A DNA stretch of 64,000 nt from CAXBMB01 sp052078155. GTDB taxonomy: Bacteria > Pseudomonadota > Alphaproteobacteria > Kiloniellales > DSM-21159. Position 1 is the stretch's first letter; each line of letters starts with the position of its first letter. The stretch lies in assembly GCA_052078155.1 (NCBI GenBank), contig JBQJBP010000001.1, positions 2,418,001 through 2,482,000 on the forward strand, read 5' to 3'. Below the pieces are notes generated by a model that saw only the letters and a program-made list of their open reading frames with translations, was not told where the DNA came from and did no database searches. Both the position numbers and the translations under genes were made by a program. Of the stretch, positions 8,142-16,620 are shown one piece after another.

Positions 8142-9931
8142 CCTGACCGCGCCATTTGACGGGACAAGGTGGGCACCAGATTGTCAGTCTTACAGGCTTC
8201 AGCGTTTTGATTGTATTCTGCTGCCAGATCCAGGTGCCCCTGCTTTTCAGCTAAACGTGCCGCCGCCAGCCAGTACTCAGCAGCATAGGGCTCACAAGAG
8301 GTGGCTTTCTGAAAGGCGGCGAATGCCAACGCAGGCTTGTTGCGATACTCCAGCGTGCGGGCATAACGATAATAACTTTCTCCATAGCCCGGATCGCAGG
8401 TGATGGCCTCTTCATAGGTTTCAAGAGCCGGGTTGAACTGGCCGAGTGTCTGCAAAAGAACTGCCTTTTTCAGCAACAGTCCCCTTGGGTTGAGCTCCTG
8501 TCTTTTCATCCGCGCCAAACAGGAGTCATAAAGCGTCAACGCCTCTGTGACTTCCTGATATCTGGTCAGCCAGTCAGCCCTCAGGATGGTCCGCAACAGA
8601 GAGAGATAGATCCGTTCAACCGGTTGTTCCGCCTCCTGTTCGAAAATCTCCCCCTCCTCAACCAGAAAGGCCTCCCTCACTTCCTCATGCGACGGGACTG
8701 CTATGAAGGCAGAAAACACCGCTTCAATCTCCTTGAGGAAAGGTGATTTTTGCTGCCTGGCGATTCTGAGCAATGGCGGAAACATCAGCAGGTGGTCACC
8801 GCTGCGATAGGTCGGCGTCAGATGACCTGCATAGCGCAGAACACAGGCCTGAAGTGCCAACCGCAAACTCTCATCGGACGGATCTCTGAAACAGGCCAGT
8901 CGGTGCAGGAAGGCTGCTTTGCCTGGCGAAGATCCGGCAGGCAGGGAAATCTGCCCAAGACCATGGTTTTTCCGATGGTGCAGCAGATGAGCCAGATTTT
9001 CCCGCTCCTCAGTCAGCAGTTTCCTGGAAGCCAGGTAAACAGAGATGTCATTGAATCCTGCCTTACCAATGGTACCAGCCAACACACCATAAGCACTCAG
9101 CGGCCCAAACAACCGCTCAGCACGGGACAGAAAGACAATACCCAGCAAGGCCCTTTGCAAAGCCGTCAACCTGTTCAGATCCATCAGGTCAGTCAGTGCC
9201 AGCAGCTTTCCGGGAAATGCCGCTTTCAGTTCCGCAATGGCATAGCCGGAATCCGAACCAATCAAGATCTGATCATAGGATTCCAGCAAGTGTTCAATCA
9301 ACAAACCGGAAGCTTCGGCGGAAACAAAAGAATCCAATCGATTGAATTGCAGGTCATTGTGACTGAGCAGATGAAGCCTTCGAACATGCAGCGCCGCCAG
9401 CCTGCCCAAAGACCGCAGTTGCTCATCCATGCGCCCCAGAGCCTCCTGCATTGCTGAGGTCTTCGGGATCTGCTCAAACAAAGCAGCCAGCCCACTTCTG
9501 ACCTCTGCAAAACTCTCATTTCTGTCGGTGAAGAGGGCAACCCGCTGACGATTGACGAAAGGTCGGTCCGACAAGAGGTGAGGAGCCGCCAGAACAACTT
9601 CCTGTCCATAGCGCTCCTGTTCCGGCGTGCTGATTGCCGTGAAGTCGGCGGTGGCTTTTGCCAGAAGGGGACTATCTGTGGGAAGCAAATGCCCCTGCCC
9701 ACTTTCCGGATCGTAGGGTAACAACAAATCGCCAGTGAAGAGATCAGAAAGAGGATTAACCCGGCTCATTACGTCGCCGCTTCCCCCTTTCCAGGTTGTC
9801 AAAAAGTGACGGTTCGTTTCCTTCGCCAAACGCCAGGAGTTCAGCAGGGGCAACAGTCGTCCCCCTAACAAATCCCTGCGATCAGAAATGACAAAGTTCG
9901 TTTCCGGAAAACCACCGGGTGACAACAACAT
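8138..9931 (-). CDS. Fucosyltransferase-like domain fused to TPR repeats (paralogue 1)
   Basis: 597 residues. ATG at 9931 is preferred: AGGAG lies 9 bases upstream, while the longer frame begins with GTG at 9961. Residues 12-45 (RRDLLGGRL... LLNSWRLAKETNRHF) resemble the N-terminal motif of NodZ/O-fucosyltransferase-type GT-B enzymes. HVRRLHL at 182-188 corresponds to their H-x-R-R-x-D loop, with His in place of Asp. LIGSDSGY (223-230) and FLSRAERLFGPLSAYGVLAGTIG (267-289) match the donor-site order. The last ~160 residues are TPR-like (FNPALETYEEAITCDP, then two more units). It is paralogous to the protein at 14732-16501. A surface-glycan transferase is inferred; it may be inactive given the Asp loss. 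Confidence 0.65.
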   Translation of the reverse strand: MLLSPGGFPETNFVISDRRDLLGGRLLPLLNSWRLAKETNRHFLTTWKGGSGDVMSRVNPLSDLFTGDLLLPYDPESGQGHLLPTDSPLLAKATADFTAISTPEQERYGQEVVLAAPHLLSDRPFVNRQRVALFTDRNESFAEVRSGLAALFEQIPKTSAMQEALGRMDEQLRSLGRLAALHVRRLHLLSHNDLQFNRLDSFVSAEASGLLIEHLLESYDQILIGSDSGYAIAELKAAFPGKLLALTDLMDLNRLTALQRALLGIVFLSRAERLFGPLSAYGVLAGTIGKAGFNDISVYLASRKLLTEERENLAHLLHHRKNHGLGQISLPAGSSPGKAAFLHRLACFRDPSDESLRLALQACVLRYAGHLTPTYRSGDHLLMFPPLLRIARQQKSPFLKEIEAVFSAFIAVPSHEEVREAFLVEEGEIFEQEAEQPVERIYLSLLRTILRADWLTRYQEVTEALTLYDSCLARMKRQELNPRGLLLKKAVLLQTLGQFNPALETYEEAITCDPGYGESYYRYARTLEYRNKPALAFAAFQKATSCEPYAAEYWLAAARLAEKQGHLDLAAEYNQNAEACKTDNLVPTLSRQMARSG

Positions 9932-10151
9932 GCAAATCTGCTCCTGTGCGTCAGGGCACACGCTGAAACATGACTGTCTGAGCAGGAGCAGCTGTTTTAG
10001 AAAGTGACCTGATCCTGTTCTTTGTCCACTTTATGCGGACAAACCGCCTCTCGTGCCGTTAGCAAGCTCCTTAGAACCTGCAACTGATGCCTATTTGTGC
10101 CCGAATTCACCCTCTCTTAACAGCACCTGCTGAAAACAGCGGAAGGTATCG

Positions 10152-11612
10152 ATGAAACTCTGTCTTTGTATCAGCGGGCAGGTAAGAGGTGATCTCAACG
10201 CCCTGAGGCAGCTCAAAGCAAACCTTGAGGACCTGGCATCCAGCGTTGAAACCACCGTCATCATCAGTGTCTGGGATAGGCCCGGTGCCAAACTGGACGG
10301 CGCGCTGGGCCAGCATCAGATGGAGCGCATCTTCCAGAAGGATCTGGCACAGATCATCCCAAGTGCCTACTACGGAAACGGGTTCTGGACTCACTTTCCA
10401 GGACTCTATGACCGTCTGCTTGACCAGGAAGCAGGCAACCTGCAGCAGAAGCTGTCTGCCATCTTTCCAGAAGCCATTTTGGACATTGAACCGGAGATCA
10501 TGGATCTGGAAATGCCAGAGCCCAAAAGCAACGTTCATGTCAAACGCATGCTTTACAAAATCTGGCGCTGCAACGAGATCAAGAAGAAACTGGAGACCAG
10601 CCACGGACCTTTCGATGCCGTCATGCGGCTGCGCCCGGATTCAAAGCTCATCCTCACCAGCTCGATCGCCACGCTTTCCTTTGACCAGGGGGAAATCTAC
10701 ATCCCCGGTTCCGGGGACCGTCCGGGCCGGACGAACGATGTGGTGGCCTTAGGCAGCAGCAGCACTCTGGACAGCTACGCCGCGCTTTTTGCCCGGACCC
10801 TGACTGGCACCTGGTCCGACATTCATTATGAGCTGAACAGCTGGCTGAAAGAGCAGGGCCTGACGGAAAAACCGCCGCAGGGCTTTGACTCTCTGGGGCT
10901 GGAAGCCAACAAGCTTCTGGGAATACAGGATGTCAAAGGGATCAATCCCTTCATCGATCTGTTAGGCCTGCTCCAAAACAACCTTTCGCAAGACAGCTGC
11001 CTGAAAACCATCGATCGCGAACTGAAAAGGAAGACAGACAGAGGCGAGCGAAACAGTCTCTTTCATATGAGAGCCCGATACTTCACCGCCCGCGGGCAAC
11101 ACAACGACGCCCTCAATTCCTTTCTCCAGGCTGAACTGTCCAGTGAAGAGATGCTGGATTTTGTCAGGGACAGGAACGTCACTCTCATATACTGGCTGAT
11201 GCAGCTTTGCCGGCCTTTGCCTTCACAAGACCCTTCTGCAGTCATGGCCGAGATTGACAAAGACCTCCTGTCGGCCTGCCTGCAGGACAATCTGGCACGC
11301 ATCTTTGCTCTGCCTGTTTTTGTCGGTTTCTTCCAGGCACAGAGGATTGAAGAAGCCTACAGGCAAAGGGGAACAGAAACCTTACTTGAAACTCCCCTGC
11401 CAGAGGACCCACCCGACTTTCTGGCGGACCTCTACAGGGACAAAGCCATGGAACTGGAAGGAAAAGACCTGCCTAAGGCCAAGCTTTTGATGGCCCGGGC
11501 ACAAAAAATCCGCCCCAAAGGTCTGGTCATTCAGGATAAACTGCGCGACTACACCATCCGGCTGGCCAAGACGAACAAACCGGTCACCCCTGACCAGCCA
11601 CAAAACTCATAA
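10152..11612 (+). CDS. ISGQ-type glycosyltransferase-like protein with TPR-like tail
   Basis: 486 residues, ATG at 10152. The N-terminus MKLCLCISGQVRGDL and the stretch FDAVMRLRPDSKL (154-166) are typical of a GT-A-like family seen in polysaccharide loci, whose members start K-x-A-x-x-I-S-G-Q-x-R and carry an R-x-R-P-D motif. The C-terminal ~180 residues are helical and end in a TPR-like repeat (KAMELEGKDLPKAKLLMARAQKIRPK). First of five same-strand genes (10152-14714) spaced from 41 bases to overlapping, an operon. Upstream, 9932-10151 holds a TTTGTCC/GGACAAA inverted repeat (10021-10043) and must carry divergent promoters. Exact reaction unknown. Confidence 0.62.
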   Translation: MKLCLCISGQVRGDLNALRQLKANLEDLASSVETTVIISVWDRPGAKLDGALGQHQMERIFQKDLAQIIPSAYYGNGFWTHFPGLYDRLLDQEAGNLQQKLSAIFPEAILDIEPEIMDLEMPEPKSNVHVKRMLYKIWRCNEIKKKLETSHGPFDAVMRLRPDSKLILTSSIATLSFDQGEIYIPGSGDRPGRTNDVVALGSSSTLDSYAALFARTLTGTWSDIHYELNSWLKEQGLTEKPPQGFDSLGLEANKLLGIQDVKGINPFIDLLGLLQNNLSQDSCLKTIDRELKRKTDRGERNSLFHMRARYFTARGQHNDALNSFLQAELSSEEMLDFVRDRNVTLIYWLMQLCRPLPSQDPSAVMAEIDKDLLSACLQDNLARIFALPVFVGFFQAQRIEEAYRQRGTETLLETPLPEDPPDFLADLYRDKAMELEGKDLPKAKLLMARAQKIRPKGLVIQDKLRDYTIRLAKTNKPVTPDQPQNS

Positions 11613-11653
11613 AGGCCAGAGAAACCAAACATGGGCACAGCAGGGACGGTGCG

Positions 11654-12532
11654 ATGAAAATCGCCATCAAACGGTTGATGGGATTGGGGGATGTCATCAT
11701 CAGTGAACCCCTGATCAGCCATTTCAAGCAAAGCTATCCTGACAGCCATCTGACCTACATCACCTCGCAGAACAGGGGCTGCCGGGACATTCTGGCTTAT
11801 GTAGACGGCATTGATGACATCCAGACCGTAGAGCCCGGTCAGGGTCTGGGGGCCAAACTGCTGAAAGAAGGCGGATTTGATCTGGCCTTCGATCTGGACC
11901 GCGCCATTCCCCAGCCGGGAAAGAGCTATTTTCAGTCTTACACGGATCTTTGCGATCTGCCCTATGACAGCATCGACCGCAAAGTGCCTCAGTTGCGCTA
12001 TGAAGGCCCTGCGAAGATCACCGAAGACTATGTGGTGATCTCCCCGGAAGCCAGTGGCTGGAAAGGCAAGGAATGGCCGTTGCACCACTTTGCGCAACTG
12101 GCCAAGCGCCTGACCCGCCAGGGCATAACCGTTGTGGAACCGGGGGCTCAGAAATACGTTTTCCAGTCCGACTATCAGAACATCGAACGCAACATGGATC
12201 TGGCTCTGAACTGGATCAAACACGCCCGGCTGTTTATCGGCGGGGATTGTGGGCTGATGCATGTGGCGGCGGCCCTGGGGGTGCCCTGTGTCATCAATGT
12301 GGGGTCTGTCTTTCCCCAGCTGACAACAGAAGCCTGCAGCCGCCAGCCTTTCGAACTGGTCCATGTTCAGGACCTGCCATGTCTGGGCTGTGTCCATAAC
12401 CACTACCTCAGCCTCAACCAGCCAGAGTGCATTCACACAAGGCATTTCGGCTGTACCCGGGACCTGTCGGTTGACGCCATGTACGCCGCAGTCTGCAGAA
12501 TGTTGGATCGCGATGTTAAAAAAACGGCTTAA
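11654..12532 (+). CDS. GT9 heptosyltransferase-like glycosyltransferase
   Basis: 292 residues with the ADP-heptose:LPS heptosyltransferase fold. The N-terminal MKIAIKRLMGLGDVIISEPL matches the GT9 start (R-x-x-x-x-GD-x-x-x-x-P). The C-terminal nucleotide-sugar motif reads GGDCGLMHVAAALGVP near residues 195-210, where family members have G-x-D-S-G-x-x-H-x-A. WKGKEWPLHHFAQLAKRL is also typical. A Cys-rich segment (PCLGCVHNHY...PEC...FGCTRD) follows, as in the GT9 subset that ends in a C-x-x-C cluster and possibly binds metal. It should add a heptose or related sugar to a lipid-linked or LPS core acceptor at the inner membrane. The 3' end overlaps the next gene by 20 bases. Confidence 0.85.
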   Translation: MKIAIKRLMGLGDVIISEPLISHFKQSYPDSHLTYITSQNRGCRDILAYVDGIDDIQTVEPGQGLGAKLLKEGGFDLAFDLDRAIPQPGKSYFQSYTDLCDLPYDSIDRKVPQLRYEGPAKITEDYVVISPEASGWKGKEWPLHHFAQLAKRLTRQGITVVEPGAQKYVFQSDYQNIERNMDLALNWIKHARLFIGGDCGLMHVAAALGVPCVINVGSVFPQLTTEACSRQPFELVHVQDLPCLGCVHNHYLSLNQPECIHTRHFGCTRDLSVDAMYAAVCRMLDRDVKKTA

Positions 12533-13502
12533 AGGCGGCTCCCTCAGCGGCACCTACTACGTTGAAGACGCAGGCAGAACTTTTATCCGCAAGGAATGCA
12601 GTCTTGAAGCGGACCGGGAGTTTGGCTTTCAGCGCTGGTATTCCCAGCTCAAACGGCAGCAACGCTACGCCGATCTCTTTCCCGGTCTCTATCCGGAGAT
12701 CCTGGCCTATGGCCGGGAAGGCGAACTGGCCTATTTTGACCTCGCGTTTGTATCTGAAGCCGTCTCCTCCTTTGATTTCCTACAGAACAGCAGTGATGAG
12801 AAGGACGCCAGGCCTGTCTTCGACGGCATCGTGGAAGGGCTGGCGCGGATGCATCAGCGGCGCTTTGCTTCGTCGCCCACAGCCATCGATCTCTACCTCT
12901 ACGAAAAGGTTGAACGGAAGCTGGGGCTGTGCCGGCAGGAACCCTTCTTCGCAGCCTTCTCAGACCTGAAAAATCTGCAATTCAACGATCAGGACGTGCG
13001 GGGGTTCTGGCCCCGGCTGGCACGCTTTTCAGATCTGATGCAGGCCTACTACACAGAGGTGGAGGAGTGCTGTGTCCATGGCAACATCACCCTGGAGAAC
13101 ACCCTCTTTTGCCCAAAAGACCAGCGGGTTTTCTTCATCGATACCTACGAAGAAAACATCATTGATTCTCCTCTGGTCGAGTACTCCCAGCTGTTGCAAT
13201 CCGCCAGCAGTCACTACGAACTGCTCAATGCCAGTGCTTCTGAAGCAACCGGCAACAGGCTGAGCGCAAAAGTCACCCCCAGCGCGGCCCTGCAAGCCTT
13301 CAATGCCCTGCTGAGCGACCATTTGGATACCCTCTTCACCCCCGGACAACGCATCGCGATCCGCCTGTTTGAAATCAGCCAGTTTATCCGCATGCTGCCA
13401 TTCAAGGTGAAACTGGATCCGGATAAGGCGCTGCTGTTCTACGGCCTGGCATCCAAACTGCTGCAGGATCTGGAAGACGACCTGGAAGGGAAGGCCCCAT
13501 GA
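12513..13502 (+). CDS. APH-fold kinase-like protein with altered catalytic loop
   Basis: 329 residues from the ATG at 12513, chosen because the sequence becomes kinase-like only from there; the upstream frame lies inside the GT9 gene. The N-lobe (GGSLSGTYYVEDAGRTFIRKE) resembles a glycine-rich loop and a nucleotide-binding Lys region. The catalytic loop, normally H-G-D-x-x-x-x-N, reads HGNITLEN (189-196): the catalytic Asp is Asn191. The metal motif FFIDTYEE (207-213) keeps its Asp. Similar kinases sit next to sugar nucleotidyltransferases in capsule loci and phosphorylate sugars or small alcohols. Here the D-to-N change suggests very weak activity or a pseudokinase. It overlaps the nucleotidyltransferase by 4 bases (ATGA). 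Confidence 0.72.
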   Translation: MLKKRLKGGSLSGTYYVEDAGRTFIRKECSLEADREFGFQRWYSQLKRQQRYADLFPGLYPEILAYGREGELAYFDLAFVSEAVSSFDFLQNSSDEKDARPVFDGIVEGLARMHQRRFASSPTAIDLYLYEKVERKLGLCRQEPFFAAFSDLKNLQFNDQDVRGFWPRLARFSDLMQAYYTEVEECCVHGNITLENTLFCPKDQRVFFIDTYEENIIDSPLVEYSQLLQSASSHYELLNASASEATGNRLSAKVTPSAALQAFNALLSDHLDTLFTPGQRIAIRLFEISQFIRMLPFKVKLDPDKALLFYGLASKLLQDLEDDLEGKAP

Positions 13503-14254
13503 AGGCAGTGGTCCCCATGGCCGGGCGGGGCATCCGTTTCGTCAACGCCGGTTTTGAGATCCCGAAATGGATGATCCGGGTCTATGGCAAAACCATCCTG
13601 GAACTGAGCCTGACCTCAGTTCAGCAGGCCGATGAAGTGATCTTTGTGATCAACGAATCCCAGGTGAAAGATTTCGACCTGACCCGTTTCTTCAACGGCT
13701 TCATGAAACAGGACTATCAGGTGCATCTTGTGGGAGACACCGGTGGCCAGGCTGAAACGGTTTATCTGGTTCGCGATGCCCTGAAGGGCCAGGAAGCCGT
13801 CATCGTCAATTGTGACAATGTGGTGCATGTGGATTTCAGCGCTTTCAGAGGGCAATGCGAGCAGGCCATTCCCTGCATCGACAGCTCCGTAACGCCCGTT
13901 GAAAAACCGGAATCAAAGAGCTATGCCCGTTGCGATGCCAACGGCACGCTTCTGGAAGCAGCGGAAAAGAAGATCATCTCCAACCAGGTGATCGCGGGCA
14001 TGTTCTACTTCCGCAACTTCGACAGCTTTGTCGAAGGCTACGAAAAGATGGTGCGGGACGAAGTTCGGGTGAACAACGAGTACTACATTTCCCCGCTTTT
14101 CAATTACCTTTCCGGCACCAAAGTCACACCGGTGAGCTACTTTCAGGACCTGGGCACGCCTGAAAATGTGATGGACTTTGTGCTGCAGCGGGAAGTCTTT
14201 TCAGAGGCCTTTGGTTTCACGGATTCCCTGGGGATCGACTACACCAGAATGTAA
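13499..14254 (+). CDS. Sugar-phosphate nucleotidyltransferase-like protein
   Basis: 251 residues of the NTP_transferase fold. The signature MKAVVPMAGRGIRFVNAGFE (1-20) matches G-x-G-x-R-F, and the following PKWMIRVYGKTILE holds the substrate-binding Lys23 of the P-K motif. VIVNCDNVVHVDF near residues 100-112 corresponds to the metal-binding Asp strand. The end (YFQDLGTPENVMDFV) matches the family's G-T-P-E motif. It probably activates a sugar-1-phosphate or phospho-alcohol with CTP, UTP or GTP; which one is not evident. Tight coupling to the kinase-like gene (4-base overlap) and the cupin 10 bases downstream suggest a short pathway for an activated glycan substituent. Confidence 0.83.
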   Translation: MKAVVPMAGRGIRFVNAGFEIPKWMIRVYGKTILELSLTSVQQADEVIFVINESQVKDFDLTRFFNGFMKQDYQVHLVGDTGGQAETVYLVRDALKGQEAVIVNCDNVVHVDFSAFRGQCEQAIPCIDSSVTPVEKPESKSYARCDANGTLLEAAEKKIISNQVIAGMFYFRNFDSFVEGYEKMVRDEVRVNNEYYISPLFNYLSGTKVTPVSYFQDLGTPENVMDFVLQREVFSEAFGFTDSLGIDYTRM

Positions 14255-14264
14255 GGAGGTCGGC

Positions 14265-14714
14265 ATGGTCGATCGCATGAAACGAGTCCCCAAGGGCTGG
14301 GGGTACGAGCTTTGGATCGTCAATTCGGATCTCTACTGCGGCAAGCTGCTGCACTTTGATGCCGGCAAACGCTGCGCTCTGCACTGGCACGAAAACAAAG
14401 ATGAGACTTTCTTTGTCAACGCGGGCAAAATCCTGGTCCATCACTGTGACAGTCCGGAGGCCTATGAACAGCTGGGCCAGGAAGGGGGCGCTATGAAAGC
14501 CACGCTGGTGGAAGCGGGCAACTCCTACTATGTGCCCCCGCGAAAGGTGCATCTGATCGAAGCTCTGGAAGATGCCGATGTCTTCGAATTCAGCACCTTC
14601 CACGAAGACGAAGACAGCTACTTCATCCATCCCGGGGATGAAGTGGACATGGGGGTGGCTGATGTGGATCCCAAGCTGCGCGCGCTGAACGTCGGCTTCT
14701 CACAGCCTGACTGA
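14265..14714 (+). CDS. Cupin-domain protein, possible sugar-modifying enzyme
   Basis: 149 residues. The ATG at 14265 has an exact AAGGAGGT 4 bases upstream. The two cupin motifs are clear: G-K-R-C-A-L-H-W-H-E-N-K-D-E (two His and a Glu as metal ligands, about residues 37-50) and YYVPPRKVHLIEALED (third His, about 88). Cupins of this size in polysaccharide loci are often isomerases or epimerases of nucleotide sugars, or sensors. The N-terminal KGWGYELWIVNSDLYCGKLL is shared with cupins linked to capsular nucleotidyltransferases. Last gene of the operon, ending 17 bases from the convergent TPR protein. Confidence 0.82.
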   Translation: MVDRMKRVPKGWGYELWIVNSDLYCGKLLHFDAGKRCALHWHENKDETFFVNAGKILVHHCDSPEAYEQLGQEGGAMKATLVEAGNSYYVPPRKVHLIEALEDADVFEFSTFHEDEDSYFIHPGDEVDMGVADVDPKLRALNVGFSQPD

Positions 14715-14731
14715 AACAGGACAGAAAGGCC

Positions 14732-16501
14732 TCAATAGTCGGCCATGAGGTGTTCCACACCGGTCGGATCGCAATGCTCAGCGTTGCGACGATAGATCTG
14801 CGCATCGCTCTTTTTTCCCAGGCGCTGACTGAGATCTGCGGCGGCCCGCCAGAACTGCGCAACATAGGGATCCAGCCGGGTTGACGTTACATGAGCATCC
14901 AGGGATTCCTCAATCATGCCGCAACGTGCAAGGGCCTTGCCCAGGAGATGATAGCTGGGGGCAAAGTCGGGATCCGCACGCACAGCCCGTCTGCAGTCAT
15001 CCAGACAGAACTGCATGTTGCCAGCTCTGGCCCCGGCAAAACTGCGGCGCAAGAGCAGGCCACGGGGATTCAGGTCCAGTTCATGGCTCAGAACAAGCGC
15101 CTGAAAGTAACTCCGCAACGCCTCATCGAAGCTGTTTCTGATCGCCGCCTTATCGGCCTCCAGCACCAGGGCGACCAAAACCAGATGTTTGAGGTCCCGA
15201 TCTTCTGATCTTTCTTTTTCCAGCAGCTCTGAGATCGCGGCTCCTTTATCCGAGCGTCCCGCTTCAAAGGCCTGACGGAGCAGCAACACCTCTGCCTGCA
15301 GAGGTGAGCCGATGTGGCTGGCAGGCTTTTCAATGGCTGTCAGATATTCGTTGAAATTCAATTCCGGGGCTGGATGTGGATACTCCAGAACCCGTCGGGC
15401 CAGGGTTCGGATGGCAAGACTGAGAGTCTCTTGCCTTTGCCGCAGCATCGGCAAAAGCCGCAAAGCCAGACTGGAATTCCCCCTCTGGTCTGCCGCCTGC
15501 AGCATCTCTTTGCTTACCCTGCTTTCCTGTTGGCACTTCCAGTATGCAATGGCGTGGGTTTGGTCTCCTTTCAACAGGTCCTTGGAGGCCAGGTGCGCCA
15601 GGCTGTTATGATACTTAGAGCCGCCAATGGTCGCCGCCAGGATGCTGAAGGCGCTCAGCGGCCCGAAGATTTTCTGCCCCCTGGACAGGAAAACAATTTC
15701 CATCAATGCCCGTTGCAGGGGCGTCAGAGTCTTCAGGTCTATGAGATCTGGAAAGTGCAGCACCTTACCCGGATGGGCCGCCTTCAGTTCCGACACCATG
15801 TAATCCGAATCGGAACCAACCAGAACATGGTCGCACTCTGGTTCGATGGTGCGGATCAGTTCCGAGCAGGAATCTAAAGACCAATAGGAGTCAAAGCGGG
15901 CCATTACCATGCGCGATGTACTGACCAGATGCAGTCTCCTGACATGTAAGGTCATCAAGCGCCCGAACGCCGCCAGTTTTTCATCCAGCTGGGCGATCGT
16001 ATCTTCGATAACGGCTGTTTTGCTCAGGTTGTGGAATTGCGCAGCCAACCCTTGCTGGGCCTCGCTAAAGCTCTCTCCATCCAGACTAAGATAATCAAAA
16101 CGATTGCTGACTTTGTAGGGCTGCCCGTCTTTCAACTGAGGCCGGAACAGCAGGGGTTTCAGCCCGTAGTCCATCTCTTCCGGCGTCGGCACAGGCCGTC
16201 GGTCTTCGGTGGCCTGAAACAACAGGGGGTGCCGGATCGGGATGATCGTGCCGTTCCCGCTGTCCGGGTCATAAGGCTCTATCAGCCCGCCTTTAAACAG
16301 CTCCTTCAGAGGCGTCATGAAAGCGAACAGGCTTTCATCCTGCCCGGATCGCCAGGTCATCAAAAACCGGCGGTTGCTGCTTTCAGCCAGCCGAAGCCCG
16401 TTGAGGAGGGCCATCAGCCGCCCGCCGAGCATGTCCCGTCGATCGGCTATGACAAACTGCCCCTCATCGGGCACGCCTGAAAGCGGATTATGTCTGGCCA
16501 T
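14732..16501 (-). CDS. Fucosyltransferase-like domain fused to TPR repeats (paralogue 2)
   Basis: 589 residues from the ATG at 16501; a GTG at 16519 is an alternative and neither has a strong ribosome site. It is colinear with the protein at 8138-9931: ADRRDMLGGRL, LRLAESSNRRFLMTWR, LHVRRLHLVS, HVLVGSDSDYMVSELKAAHPGK and IVFLSRGQKIFGPLSAFSILAATIGG recur in the same order and spacing. The C-terminal ~150 residues hold TPR-like helices (FCLDDCRRAVRADPDF, then two more). The same H-x-R-R-x-D position is His here too. The two paralogues bracket the glycan operon, both pointing left. Glycosyltransferase ancestry is inferred from motif order, not from a search. Confidence 0.65.
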   Translation of the reverse strand: MARHNPLSGVPDEGQFVIADRRDMLGGRLMALLNGLRLAESSNRRFLMTWRSGQDESLFAFMTPLKELFKGGLIEPYDPDSGNGTIIPIRHPLLFQATEDRRPVPTPEEMDYGLKPLLFRPQLKDGQPYKVSNRFDYLSLDGESFSEAQQGLAAQFHNLSKTAVIEDTIAQLDEKLAAFGRLMTLHVRRLHLVSTSRMVMARFDSYWSLDSCSELIRTIEPECDHVLVGSDSDYMVSELKAAHPGKVLHFPDLIDLKTLTPLQRALMEIVFLSRGQKIFGPLSAFSILAATIGGSKYHNSLAHLASKDLLKGDQTHAIAYWKCQQESRVSKEMLQAADQRGNSSLALRLLPMLRQRQETLSLAIRTLARRVLEYPHPAPELNFNEYLTAIEKPASHIGSPLQAEVLLLRQAFEAGRSDKGAAISELLEKERSEDRDLKHLVLVALVLEADKAAIRNSFDEALRSYFQALVLSHELDLNPRGLLLRRSFAGARAGNMQFCLDDCRRAVRADPDFAPSYHLLGKALARCGMIEESLDAHVTSTRLDPYVAQFWRAAADLSQRLGKKSDAQIYRRNAEHCDPTGVEHLMADY

Positions 16502-16620
16502 CAGCGGGGGAGATCTCACTCATCAGGAACGCAATCATCTCTTCCCTTTCTGCCCAACCGGGACAAAGGAAGTCAATTTACTTTCCAGCGCCCCTGACCC
16601 GCCTGAACGCAAAGGGAGCT

